Shown in pieces: positions 43,580-51,619 of a stretch of 64,000 nucleotides of DNA (its first letter is position 1; every line of letters begins with the position of its first letter). The DNA comes from Bacteroides sp. Lineage in GTDB: Bacteria; Bacteroidota; Bacteroidia; Bacteroidales; Bacteroidaceae. The notes under the pieces are model-generated. The model ran no database searches. It was not told the origin of the DNA and worked only from the letters and a program-made list of their open reading frames with translations. The stretch spans positions 1 to 64,000 of the forward strand of contig DXWV01000033.1 of the NCBI GenBank assembly GCA_019416685.1. Reading direction: 5' to 3'. Both the position numbers and the translations under genes were made by a program.

Positions 43580-45091
43580 ATGATAAAAAAAATATTAGTA
43601 GCCAACCGTGGTGAGATAGCTATGCGCATCTTCCGTACCTGCCGGGTGATGAATATTGCCACGGTAGCAATCTATACGCGGGTTGACCGTGGAGCGTTGC
43701 ATGTCCGTTACGCTGAAGAGGCCTATTGTATTTCTGATTCACCGGAGGATACCTCTTATTTGAAACCGGAAAAGATTCTGGAAATAGCCAAAAAGACAGG
43801 GGCTGCTATCCATCCGGGATATGGTTTCTTATCGGAGAATGCCGATTTTGCGCGTCGTTGCGAGGAAGAAGGTGTGATTTTTATTGGTCCGAGTGCTGAT
43901 ATTATTGCCCGAATGGGTATCAAAACTGAGGCGCGAAAGATAATGAGAGAAGCGGGACTACCGATTGTGCCGGGAACAGAACAGCCGGTTCAGGGTATTG
44001 CCGAAGCTAAAAAAGTAGCGGCAGAAGTGGGCTATCCTATCATGCTGAAAGCATTGGCAGGAGGTGGCGGAAAGGGAATGCGACTGGTGCGGTCTGAAGA
44101 AGAGGTAGAGATGGCTCTTCGCTTGTCTCAATCCGAAGCTGGGACATCATTTGGAAATGATGCGGTCTATATTGAGAAATATATAGAAAATCCCCATCAT
44201 ATCGAAGTGCAGATATTGGGTGATAAATATGGGAATGTAATTCATCTGTACGAACGTGAATGCTCCATTCAGCGTCGGAATCAGAAGGTAATAGAAGAGT
44301 CTCCTTCTCCTTTTGTGAAGGAAGAGACGCGGAAACGGATGTTGAAGGTAGCTGTGGAGGCGTGTAAGAAAATAGGATATTACAGTGCAGGGACTTTGGA
44401 GTTTATGATGGATAAAGATCAGAACTTCTATTTTCTTGAAATGAATACCCGGCTTCAGGTAGAGCACCCGGTAACGGAGGAGTGTACCGGTGTTGATCTT
44501 GTACGTGATATGATTCTTGTTGCAGCCGGAAACCGTCTGCCTTATCGTCAGGAGGATGTTGAGTTTAGGGGAGCAGCCATTGAATGTCGTATTTATGCCG
44601 AAGATCCGGAGAATAACTTTATGCCGTCGCCCGGAGTCATTACCGTACGTGAGGCTCCCGAAGGACGTAATGTTCGTCTGGATAGTGCCGCCTATGCCGG
44701 GTTTGAGGTATCATTGCATTATGATCCGATGATTGCCAAACTCTGTTGCTGGGGAAGAAACCGTGCCTCTGCCATATCAAATATGGCCCGTGCTTTGCGG
44801 GAATATAAGATACTGGGCATCAAGACTACAATTCCGTTCCATCAGCGTGTGTTGAAGAATACCGCTTTTCTGAAAGGAGAGTATGATACCACATTTATTG
44901 ATACCCGTTTTGATAAAGAAGATTTGAAGCGGCGTCAGAATACCGACCCCACGGTAGCTGTGATTGCGGCTGCATTGAAGCATTTTGAGAAAGAGAAGGA
45001 AGCGGCGTCGAGAGCAACTACTCTTCCGGTGGTAGGTGAATCCCTTTGGAAGTATTATGGTAAACTGCAGATGACTGCCAATAACTATTAA
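43580..45091 (+). CDS. Biotin carboxylase subunit of acyl-CoA carboxylase
   Basis: A 503-residue ATP-grasp enzyme that carboxylates the biotin of the carrier subunit. It has IKKILVANRGEIAMRIFRTCR, PGYGFLSENADFA, MLKALAGGGGKGMRLVRSEEE (ATP loop), IQVEIQ-like HHIEVQILGD, RECSIQRRNQKVIEESPSP and EMNTRLQVEHPVTEECTGVDLV (catalytic Glu/Arg). ATG 43580 is preceded by AAGGAGG (43565-43571), a rare clear Shine-Dalgarno here, and so is preferred to the TTG at 43562. The last 50 residues extend past the usual end. It follows the carboxyltransferase by 21 bp and precedes the carrier by 13 bp. Confidence 0.92.
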   Translation: MIKKILVANRGEIAMRIFRTCRVMNIATVAIYTRVDRGALHVRYAEEAYCISDSPEDTSYLKPEKILEIAKKTGAAIHPGYGFLSENADFARRCEEEGVIFIGPSADIIARMGIKTEARKIMREAGLPIVPGTEQPVQGIAEAKKVAAEVGYPIMLKALAGGGGKGMRLVRSEEEVEMALRLSQSEAGTSFGNDAVYIEKYIENPHHIEVQILGDKYGNVIHLYERECSIQRRNQKVIEESPSPFVKEETRKRMLKVAVEACKKIGYYSAGTLEFMMDKDQNFYFLEMNTRLQVEHPVTEECTGVDLVRDMILVAAGNRLPYRQEDVEFRGAAIECRIYAEDPENNFMPSPGVITVREAPEGRNVRLDSAAYAGFEVSLHYDPMIAKLCCWGRNRASAISNMARALREYKILGIKTTIPFHQRVLKNTAFLKGEYDTTFIDTRFDKEDLKRRQNTDPTVAVIAAALKHFEKEKEAASRATTLPVVGESLWKYYGKLQMTANNY

Positions 45092-45104
45092 AAAATCAGA
45101 GATT

Positions 45105-45626
45105 ATGAGTACAACGTTAGCAACCTATTATGCCCGGCTTCTGGATATGCCCGACAATGAATATAAGGTCGAGATTCTTGAAGATGGTCCTGTGAAGAAG
45201 ATAGCTGTCAATGGGAAAGTGTATGAAGTGGATTATAATCTTGGAGGAGACTCTATTCATTCTATAATCATTGATCATCATTCTCACGGGGTGCAAATTT
45301 CTTCTTCCAATTCTACATATACTATCATGAATAAAGGAGAACTTTATCAGATAGAACTGAAAGGTGAGATGGAGAAAATACATAATTCCCGTAATGCCGC
45401 CGAATCTGTGGGGCGGCAAGTGGTTCAGGCTCCGATGCCCGGAGTGATATTGAAAACTTACGTAAAGAAGGGAGATATAGTGCAACGTGGAGATCCGCTT
45501 TGCGTACTCGTAGCCATGAAGATGGAAAACGAAATCCGCTCGCTGGCAGATGGTACAGTTAAAGAAATCTTTGTGGAAGATGCTGCGAAAGTAGGGCTGA
45601 ATGACCGTATTATGGTGATTGAATAA
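45105..45626 (+). CDS. Biotin carboxyl carrier protein
   Basis: A 173-residue carrier with a C-terminal biotinyl domain (about 100-173): VVQAPMPGVILKTYVKKGDIVQRGD, then VLVAMKMENEIRS with the biotinylated Lys in AMKM, and IMVIE at the end. Residues 1-95 form a less conserved N-terminal domain that may dock to the other subunits; it lacks the long Ala/Pro hinge of many carriers. Third gene of the carboxylase operon. Confidence 0.9.
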   Translation: MSTTLATYYARLLDMPDNEYKVEILEDGPVKKIAVNGKVYEVDYNLGGDSIHSIIIDHHSHGVQISSSNSTYTIMNKGELYQIELKGEMEKIHNSRNAAESVGRQVVQAPMPGVILKTYVKKGDIVQRGDPLCVLVAMKMENEIRSLADGTVKEIFVEDAAKVGLNDRIMVIE

Positions 45627-45728
45627 ACTCATTTGAAGTGTGCGGTTTTAAATGTTTCCCGCACAAGGAGGTGTGGCTGGCCGTGATATAATTAAAACGA
45701 AGACCAATCCCCAAAAGACCCCGGAATT
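45627..45728. other. Intergenic stretch before the 22-bp array
   Basis: No gene or clear terminator seen after the carrier gene. An ATG at 45652 opens a frame that merely runs through the repeat array. Confidence 0.4.
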
Positions 45729-45816
45729 TTGGTTTAAAACCAATCTTGCTTTCCTCACCGACCAACGGTGCTTTGGTTTAAAACCAAGACACCGTTGGTT
45801 TAAAACCAAAGAATTA
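45729..45816. repeat. Intergenic array, 4 units of 22 bp, core TTGGTTTAAAACCAA
   Basis: TTGGTTTAAAACCAA starts at 45729, 45773 and 45795. A degenerate unit, TTCCTCACCGACCAA, starts at 45751, so the 22-bp period is unbroken. The core is a palindrome (TTGGTTT-A-AAACCAA). It lies between the carboxylase and nrf operons. Confidence 0.85.
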
Positions 45817-45897
45817 CGTAGAGCTGTGAAGCGTATAATTGGCACATTGCCTCATTATTTATCAATAATGGGTTAAATGCAAAATAATTTCTTCCAT

Positions 45898-45915
45898 ATG
45901 TAATGTAGATTACAC
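45898..45915. promoter_or_regulatory. Crp/Fnr-type operator candidate upstream of nrfH
   Basis: TGTAAT (45899-45904), GTAG, ATTACA (45909-45914). The centre is 36.5 bp before the end of a -7-like CTCCTTTG (45936-45943), the same geometry as at 41944-41961. Confidence 0.6.
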
Positions 45916-46007
45916 ATTTATTAGCTTTTATTTCGCTCCTTTGCACAAATAAAGAAGAATAGAGGCCCTGTTAACCGGCCGGTAGTATACTTAATATTTG
46001 GTGTCTT

Positions 46008-46595
46008 ATGAAAATAAAAGAGATTATTCATTGGCTACTCCCTTCCAGACGCTGGAGGATGGTAGCCATTGTCTTGTCCGGTCTGATTATCGGAGGAGGA
46101 TTGTTTTTCCTGTATATGCTCCGGGCGCATACTTATCTGGGCGATGACCCGGCAGCTTGCGTCAACTGCCATATCATGGGACCCTATTATGCCACTTGGA
46201 TGCACAGCTCTCACGGACGGGATGCCACATGTAATGATTGTCACGTACCTCATGAGAATCCCGTGAAGAAGTGGGCGTTTAAGGGTATGGATGGTATGCG
46301 TCATGTAGCGGTGTTTCTTACTCGTGGCGAACATCAGGTTATAAAAGCAAATGACGAAAGTGCGGAAGTAATCATGAACAATTGCATCCGTTGTCATACA
46401 CAACTCAATACGGAGTTTGTGTCTACCGGACGCATAGATTATATGATGTCTCAGGTAGGAGAAGGGAAAGCCTGCTGGGACTGTCATCGTGATGTGGCAC
46501 ATGGGCAAAACAGTCTTTCTACTACACCGGATGCGCTGGTTCCTTATCCGGAATCGCCTACACCGGAGTGGCTTCGTAAAATGATAGATAAATAG
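46008..46595 (+). CDS. nrfH: Cytochrome c nitrite reductase small subunit
   Basis: A 195-residue membrane-anchored tetraheme cytochrome (NapC/NirT family) that takes electrons from menaquinol and passes them to NrfA. One N-terminal helix (about 18-38, VAIVLSGLIIGGGLFFLYML) anchors it; four CxxCH heme sites follow: CVNCH, CNDCH, CIRCH and CWDCH. GPYYATWMHSSHGRDATC is the typical first-heme surrounding. nrfA starts 54 bp later. Confidence 0.95.
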   Translation: MKIKEIIHWLLPSRRWRMVAIVLSGLIIGGGLFFLYMLRAHTYLGDDPAACVNCHIMGPYYATWMHSSHGRDATCNDCHVPHENPVKKWAFKGMDGMRHVAVFLTRGEHQVIKANDESAEVIMNNCIRCHTQLNTEFVSTGRIDYMMSQVGEGKACWDCHRDVAHGQNSLSTTPDALVPYPESPTPEWLRKMIDK

Positions 46596-46649
46596 ATTCA
46601 TAAATAGATTTGTCAATGGACATATTGACACATTAGCACATTATTAATT

Positions 46650-48131
46650 ATGGAAAAGAAATTAAAAGCATGGCAAGGATGGCTGTTGTTTGGTGGAACA
46701 ATGGTTGTTGTATTCGTTTTGGGACTGGTGGTCTCTTCATTGATGGAACGCCGGGCGGAGGTAGTTAGCGTATTCAATAATAAACGGGTAGATATCAAGG
46801 GCATTGAAGCCCGTAATGAGGTGTTCGGAGAAAATTATCCCCGGCAGTATGACACCTGGAAACAAACAGCGCAGACTGATTTTGAAAGTGAATTTAATGG
46901 CAGTGAAGCAGTAGATGTATTGGAAAAGCGTCCCGAAATGGTAGTTCTCTGGGCCGGATACGCTTTTTCTAAAGACTATACAACTCCGCGTGGACATATG
47001 CATGCCATTGAAGATATCACCCGCAGTCTCCGCACCGGTGCTCCGATGGATCCGCATAGTGGTCCGCAACCTTCTACCTGCTGGACGTGTAAAAGTCCGG
47101 ATGTACCCCGTATGATGGAAGCTCTCGGTGTGGACTCTTTCTATAATAATAAGTGGGCTGCTTTTGGCAATGAGATTGTAAATCCAATTGGTTGTGCCGA
47201 TTGTCATGAACCGGAAAACATGAAGCTACATATCAGCCGTCCGGCATTGCGTGAGGCATTTGCCCGTCAGGGAAAGGACATTGATAAGGCTACTCCGCAA
47301 GAGATGCGTTCATTGGTGTGTGCACAATGCCATGTGGAATATTATTTCAAAGGTGACGGTAAATATCTTACTTTCCCCTGGGACAAAGGGTTTACTGTAG
47401 AAGATATGGAGGCATATTATGATGAGGCTGATTTTGCCGATTATACACACGCACTGAGTAAGGCACGTATCCTGAAGGCACAACATCCTGATTATGAGAT
47501 TTCGCAGATGGGTATCCATGCACAACGTGGTGTATCATGTGCCGATTGTCATATGCCGTATAAGAGTGAAGGGGGAATGAAGTTCAGTGATCATCATATA
47601 CAAAGCCCGCTGGCAATGATTGACCGTACTTGCCAGGTTTGCCATCGCGAAAGTGAAGAGACACTCCGTAATAATGTATACGACCGTCAGCGTAAAGCAA
47701 ATGAAATTCGTAATCGCCTGGAACAGGAATTGGCAAAGGCTCATATCGAAGCTAAGTTTGCATGGGATAAGGGTGCTACAGACCCTCAGATGCAGGAGGC
47801 ATTGAAACTGATCCGTCAGGCACAATGGAGATGGGACTTTGGAGTGGCTTCACACGGTGGCTCTTTCCATGCTCCGCAGGAGATTCAACGTATCTTGGGG
47901 CATGGTTTGGATAAAGCCTTGCAGGCACGCTTGGCTATTTCTAAAGTGTTGGCTACTAATGGATTTACGGGTGAAGTGCCAATGCCGGACATTTCTACAA
48001 AAGCCAAAGCACAGGAATACATCGGTCTCGATATGAAGAAAGAACATGAGAATAAAGATAAATTCCTGAAAGAAGTTGTTCCGCAATGGTTGAAAGAGGC
48101 AAAGGCTAACGGACGCTTGGCGAATATTTAG
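46650..48131 (+). CDS. nrfA: Ammonia-forming cytochrome c nitrite reductase
   Basis: A 493-residue periplasmic pentaheme enzyme that reduces nitrite to ammonium with six electrons. The catalytic heme has the lysine ligand site CWTCK; the other four are CADCH, CAQCH, CADCH and CQVCH. YFKGDGKYLTFPWDKG and KFSDHHIQSPL hold calcium- and active-site residues. A signal anchor (about 10-30) leads the protein out. With NrfH it allows nitrite to serve as electron acceptor or be detoxified. A repeat-rich 133-bp gap precedes resB. Confidence 0.97.
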   Translation: MEKKLKAWQGWLLFGGTMVVVFVLGLVVSSLMERRAEVVSVFNNKRVDIKGIEARNEVFGENYPRQYDTWKQTAQTDFESEFNGSEAVDVLEKRPEMVVLWAGYAFSKDYTTPRGHMHAIEDITRSLRTGAPMDPHSGPQPSTCWTCKSPDVPRMMEALGVDSFYNNKWAAFGNEIVNPIGCADCHEPENMKLHISRPALREAFARQGKDIDKATPQEMRSLVCAQCHVEYYFKGDGKYLTFPWDKGFTVEDMEAYYDEADFADYTHALSKARILKAQHPDYEISQMGIHAQRGVSCADCHMPYKSEGGMKFSDHHIQSPLAMIDRTCQVCHRESEETLRNNVYDRQRKANEIRNRLEQELAKAHIEAKFAWDKGATDPQMQEALKLIRQAQWRWDFGVASHGGSFHAPQEIQRILGHGLDKALQARLAISKVLATNGFTGEVPMPDISTKAKAQEYIGLDMKKEHENKDKFLKEVVPQWLKEAKANGRLANI

Positions 48132-48256
48132 TTGAAAGTTGAGAGTTGAAAGTTGCTGTGCAGCGTAAGCAGCTAACTCTCTGCTGTATAATAACTAACT
48201 TTTAACTAAAAACTGTATTCATACTCATGCTGCATAGTAACTTTTAACTTTCAACT
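48130..48256. repeat. Inverted repeat (TTGAAAGTTGAAA family) between nrfA and resB
   Basis: AGTTGAAAGTT (48130-48140), repeated once more imperfectly at 48144-48154, pairs with AACTTTCAACT (48246-48256), with internal TGCAGC/GCTGCA elements. The left arm begins in the nrfA stop codon. It may attenuate or process the nrf transcript. Confidence 0.7.
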
Positions 48257-48264
48257 AAAAAAAG

Positions 48265-49506
48265 ATGTGGCAAAAAACATGGGGATATAAAGAGGGGTTC
48301 GCTATTTGCGGCGGACTCTTTCTTGTTGGTACTCTCTGGCAGGTAACACTCGGTAAGTGTACGCTTTCTTTGCTCGCCTGGCCGGTAAATATTTGTGCGG
48401 GATCAGTCTATGTACTTCTGTTACTTGCATTCTATGTTTTCTTTCGTAAGTACTATTTTGTTCGTTGGATGGGCAGCTATCAGGCAGCTGTCAGCGCTAT
48501 GATTGCTTTGGTGGTGATGACGGTTATTATGGGGCTTACCCGTCAGTTCCGCCCGGAAGTTGCCGTTATAGGAATTGAGGGTTGGCTGGGATTCTCACAG
48601 ATGCTTTCTGCCTGTTCTTTCGTGCTGCTCTTTTTCTGGTTCGTTACATTGCTGGGTATGGTGATTATTCGGCGGGTACATCATTTCTCAGTGCGTAATA
48701 TTCCATTTTTACTTAATCATCTCGGATTATTTTTAGCTCTCACCGGTGCTGTGTTGGGAAGTGCCGATATGCAACGGCTTGAAATGACTACTCAAACGGG
48801 TAAGGCAGAATGGCGGGCGTTTAATAAACAAAAAGAGATGCTGGAATTGCCATTGGCGATAGAGTTACATGATTTCATCATCGACGAATATCCGCCCAAA
48901 CTGATGTTGATAGATAATGAATCCGGAAAAGCACTTCCGGCAGGGCATCCGGAGAATGTACTGATAGAAAATGATTTCAACAAAGGAGAATTGCTGGATT
49001 GGGAGATTGAAGTGACGGAAAAGTTACCTATGGCTGCAAGTGTAGCTACCGAAGATACCGTTCGGTTTGTAGATTTTCATTCAATGGGAGCGGCCTGTGC
49101 AGTCTATGTGAATGTTAAAAACACAACGAGCGGTGAGCAGCGTGAAGGTTGGGTGAGTTGTGGTAGCTTTATGTTTCCATACAAAGCGCTCCGTTTGAAC
49201 CAGAAAGTAAGTCTTATCATGCCCGAACGCGAACCGAAACGTTTTGCATCTGAAGTTACCGTTTATACACAATCCGGCGAACAGGCAGAAGCTACGATTG
49301 AAGTAAATCGACCTTTTGAAATAGAGGGCTGGAAAATATATCAATTGAGTTATGATGAGTCGAAAGGACGTTGGAGTGATATCAGTGTGTTCGAGTTGGT
49401 TAGTGATCCTTGGTTGCCTGTGGTTTATATGGGCATATGGATGATGATAGCCGGTGCTATCTGTATGTTTGCATTGTCACACAAAAGAAAGGAGGAGAAA
49501 GTATGA
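48265..49506 (+). CDS. ResB/Ccs1-like cytochrome c biogenesis protein
   Basis: A 413-residue membrane protein with three or four N-terminal transmembrane helices (about 12-30, 40-58, 72-92, 108-130, 145-165), a large periplasmic domain (about 180-370, including VEVNRPFEIEGWKIYQLSYDE, the ResB signature) and a final helix (about 385-405). ResB and CcsA form the system II heme delivery and ligation complex for c-type cytochromes, needed for the nine hemes of NrfHA. Its stop overlaps the ccsA start (ATGA), indicating coupled translation. Confidence 0.88.
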   Translation: MWQKTWGYKEGFAICGGLFLVGTLWQVTLGKCTLSLLAWPVNICAGSVYVLLLLAFYVFFRKYYFVRWMGSYQAAVSAMIALVVMTVIMGLTRQFRPEVAVIGIEGWLGFSQMLSACSFVLLFFWFVTLLGMVIIRRVHHFSVRNIPFLLNHLGLFLALTGAVLGSADMQRLEMTTQTGKAEWRAFNKQKEMLELPLAIELHDFIIDEYPPKLMLIDNESGKALPAGHPENVLIENDFNKGELLDWEIEVTEKLPMAASVATEDTVRFVDFHSMGAACAVYVNVKNTTSGEQREGWVSCGSFMFPYKALRLNQKVSLIMPEREPKRFASEVTVYTQSGEQAEATIEVNRPFEIEGWKIYQLSYDESKGRWSDISVFELVSDPWLPVVYMGIWMMIAGAICMFALSHKRKEEKV

Positions 49507-50294
49507 GTTGGGATCTTTTGGGATGGTTTGCTGCAGTGTCTCTTTGTCTTTGGGGGGGTGGAGCTGTTGCTGCTTGGAAAGGGAAACCGATGGGCTGGGT
49601 ACTGGGACCTACATTGGCTGGATTACTTATTTTCTTTGCTTTTATCGTAGGAATGTGGATATCGTTGGAACGTCCACCCATGCGTACTATGGGAGAAACT
49701 CGTTTGTGGTATTCTTTCTTCCTGCCGTTGGCAGGTATTATCACCTATGTTCGCTGGCGCTATAAGTGGATATTGAGTTTCAGCTTTATACTCTCGCTGG
49801 TATTTATTAGCGTTAATCTTTTTAAACCCGAAATTCATAATAAGACGCTGATGCCTGCTTTGCAAAGTCCCTGGTTTGCACCACATGTCATTGTATATAT
49901 GTTTGCTTATGCCATGCTTGGCGCAGCTACGGTGATGGCGGTTTATCTGCTGTGGATAAAGAAGAAACCGGTAGCCGAACGGGAAATGGAGCTTTGTGAT
50001 GATCTGGTGTATGTAGGACTTTCGTTTATGACACTGGGGATGCTTTTCGGTGCTTTGTGGGCAAAAGAGGCTTGGGGACATTATTGGAGTTGGGACCCGA
50101 AAGAGACATGGGCAGCTGCCACATGGATAGGTTACCTGTGTTATATCCACTTCCGGCTTCATCAACACAGGAGCCATCGCAAGGCACTCGCCGGACTATT
50201 GATTTGTTTTCTTTTACTTCAAATGTGTTGGTATGGCATCAACTATTTGCCTTCGGCACAGGGAACGAGCGTACACACTTATAATTTAAACTGA
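49503..50294 (+). CDS. ccsA: CcsA-type cytochrome c assembly protein
   Basis: A 263-residue polytopic protein with seven or eight helices. The tryptophan-rich heme-handling motif WGHYWSWDPKETWAAATW sits near residues 192-209, and conserved His residues (APHVIVYMFAYAML, HFRLHQHR) flank it, as in CcsA/ResC. The start ATG 49503 overlaps the resB stop; an earlier in-frame start would lie within resB and lacks support. It works with ResB to attach heme to exported apocytochromes. Confidence 0.92.
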   Translation: MSWDLLGWFAAVSLCLWGGGAVAAWKGKPMGWVLGPTLAGLLIFFAFIVGMWISLERPPMRTMGETRLWYSFFLPLAGIITYVRWRYKWILSFSFILSLVFISVNLFKPEIHNKTLMPALQSPWFAPHVIVYMFAYAMLGAATVMAVYLLWIKKKPVAEREMELCDDLVYVGLSFMTLGMLFGALWAKEAWGHYWSWDPKETWAAATWIGYLCYIHFRLHQHRSHRKALAGLLICFLLLQMCWYGINYLPSAQGTSVHTYNLN

Positions 50295-50300
50295 TATAGT

Positions 50301-51569
50301 ATGAAACTGACTGCTATTATTTTAACCGGATTAGTTTTGTGTTCTTCTGCTGTCTGTGCACAGGAAGAGAAGAACGAGTTTAGTATTGATGCACAACTGC
50401 GTGCCCGTGGTGAATATCGTAATGGCGTACTTAGTCCGCGTGCCGACGGACAGCTTCCTGCTTTTTTTATCAACAATCGTGCCCGTTTTTCACTTGGATA
50501 CAAGCGTGATCGTCTGCAAATGAAGCTTTCTGCTCAGCATGTAGGTGTGTGGGGGCAGGACCCTCAGATTGATAAGAACGGACGTTTTATTCTCCATGAG
50601 GCATGGGCTAAACTGGATTTAGGAAAAGGAATTTTTGCACAGTTAGGGCGTCAGTCGTTAGTGTATGATGACGAACGTCTGCTGGGTAGTCTTGATTGGA
50701 ATGTGGCAGGACGTTTTCATGATGCATTGAAGGTGGGATATGAGGCCGGAAAGCACAAAATGCATCTTGTCCTTGCTTTCAATCAGAATGATGAAAAAAC
50801 GATAGGGGGTAACTTTTATGATCCTTCTAAAGCACAGCCTTATAAAACCATGCAGACCTTATGGTATAACGGTCAGTGGGCTAAGAATTTCAATGCCTCT
50901 TTGCTTTTTATGAACGTGGGATATGAAACCGGCACTTCTGAAAGAGGAAAAACTAACTATATGCCTACTACCGGAACTTATCTCACATATACTCCAGGTA
51001 ACTGGACGTTAAACGGAAGTGCTTACTATCAGTTTGGTAAAAGAAAAGTAGGTGAAGAGGTGAAGAAGGTTTCAGCCTATATGTTCGGTGTGAAAGCAGG
51101 ATATAAAATCAATCAGCAATGGTCTGTCAGCGTATTGACCGATTATCTGAGTGGTGATCCGGAAAGTAGTAAGGTCTCTACATTCGATCCGCTCTATGGT
51201 ACGCATCACAAGTTCTATGGCGGTATGGATTATTTCTACGCTTCTGCTTATAATAAAGGCTTGTGGGATAAACAGCTAAGTGTTGATTTTAAACCAACTC
51301 CCCGGTGGGCACTGTCACTGAATTATCATCACTTTTCTACCACTTATGACGTAGTAGTAGAGGGAGATGAAGGACGTAGTCTCGGGTCAGAGTTCGACCT
51401 GCAGGTAGATTACACAGTGATGAAGGATGTGAAACTGACTGTTGGTTATTCAACCATGCTCGGGACGAAATACATAGATGTGGTGAAAGGCGGTAGCCAT
51501 GATGCCTGGCAAGACTGGGGATGGGTCTCCCTCAATATCAACCCACGTATTTTCTTTGCTAAATGGTAG
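50301..51569 (+). CDS. Alginate-export-like outer-membrane porin
   Basis: A 422-residue barrel protein with a signal peptide (LTAIILTGLVLCSSAVCA, cut before QEEKN). The sequence FSIDAQLRARGEYRNGVLSP, AQLGRQSLVYDDERLLGSLDWNVAGRFHDALKV and alternating strands match the alginate_exp/porin-like family; it ends NPRIFFAKW with an aromatic C-terminus. It is encoded 6 bp after ccsA in the nrf operon, so a channel for nitrite, nitrate or another small anion is likely from context; nothing in the sequence indicates alginate. Confidence 0.8.
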   Translation: MKLTAIILTGLVLCSSAVCAQEEKNEFSIDAQLRARGEYRNGVLSPRADGQLPAFFINNRARFSLGYKRDRLQMKLSAQHVGVWGQDPQIDKNGRFILHEAWAKLDLGKGIFAQLGRQSLVYDDERLLGSLDWNVAGRFHDALKVGYEAGKHKMHLVLAFNQNDEKTIGGNFYDPSKAQPYKTMQTLWYNGQWAKNFNASLLFMNVGYETGTSERGKTNYMPTTGTYLTYTPGNWTLNGSAYYQFGKRKVGEEVKKVSAYMFGVKAGYKINQQWSVSVLTDYLSGDPESSKVSTFDPLYGTHHKFYGGMDYFYASAYNKGLWDKQLSVDFKPTPRWALSLNYHHFSTTYDVVVEGDEGRSLGSEFDLQVDYTVMKDVKLTVGYSTMLGTKYIDVVKGGSHDAWQDWGWVSLNINPRIFFAKW

Positions 51570-51589
51570 GACTGTAACAGAAAAAGAAC

Positions 51590-51597
51590 TATTTTTG
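51590..51597 (+). promoter_or_regulatory. Possible -7 element for the Crp/Fnr gene
   Basis: TATTTTTG matches TAnnTTTG, 22 bp before the GTG start at 51620. No TTTG is present at the matching -33 position. Confidence 0.4.
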
Positions 51598-51619
51598 TCA
51601 CAAACCAAAGAGAAGTATT

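Noticed and set aside
42008..45626. Sodium-pumping methylmalonyl-CoA decarboxylase
   Set aside because: The operon has a biotin carboxylase and no membrane pump (beta/delta) subunits, so an ATP-dependent acyl-CoA carboxylase fits better.
45652..45876. 74-codon plus-strand reading frame after the carrier-protein gene
   Set aside because: It merely reads through the 22-bp palindrome array in shifting frames; no start context and no protein-like composition.
50301..51569. Alginate exporter
   Set aside because: The family name comes from Pseudomonas; there are no alginate genes here and the nrf context suggests a general or anion porin.
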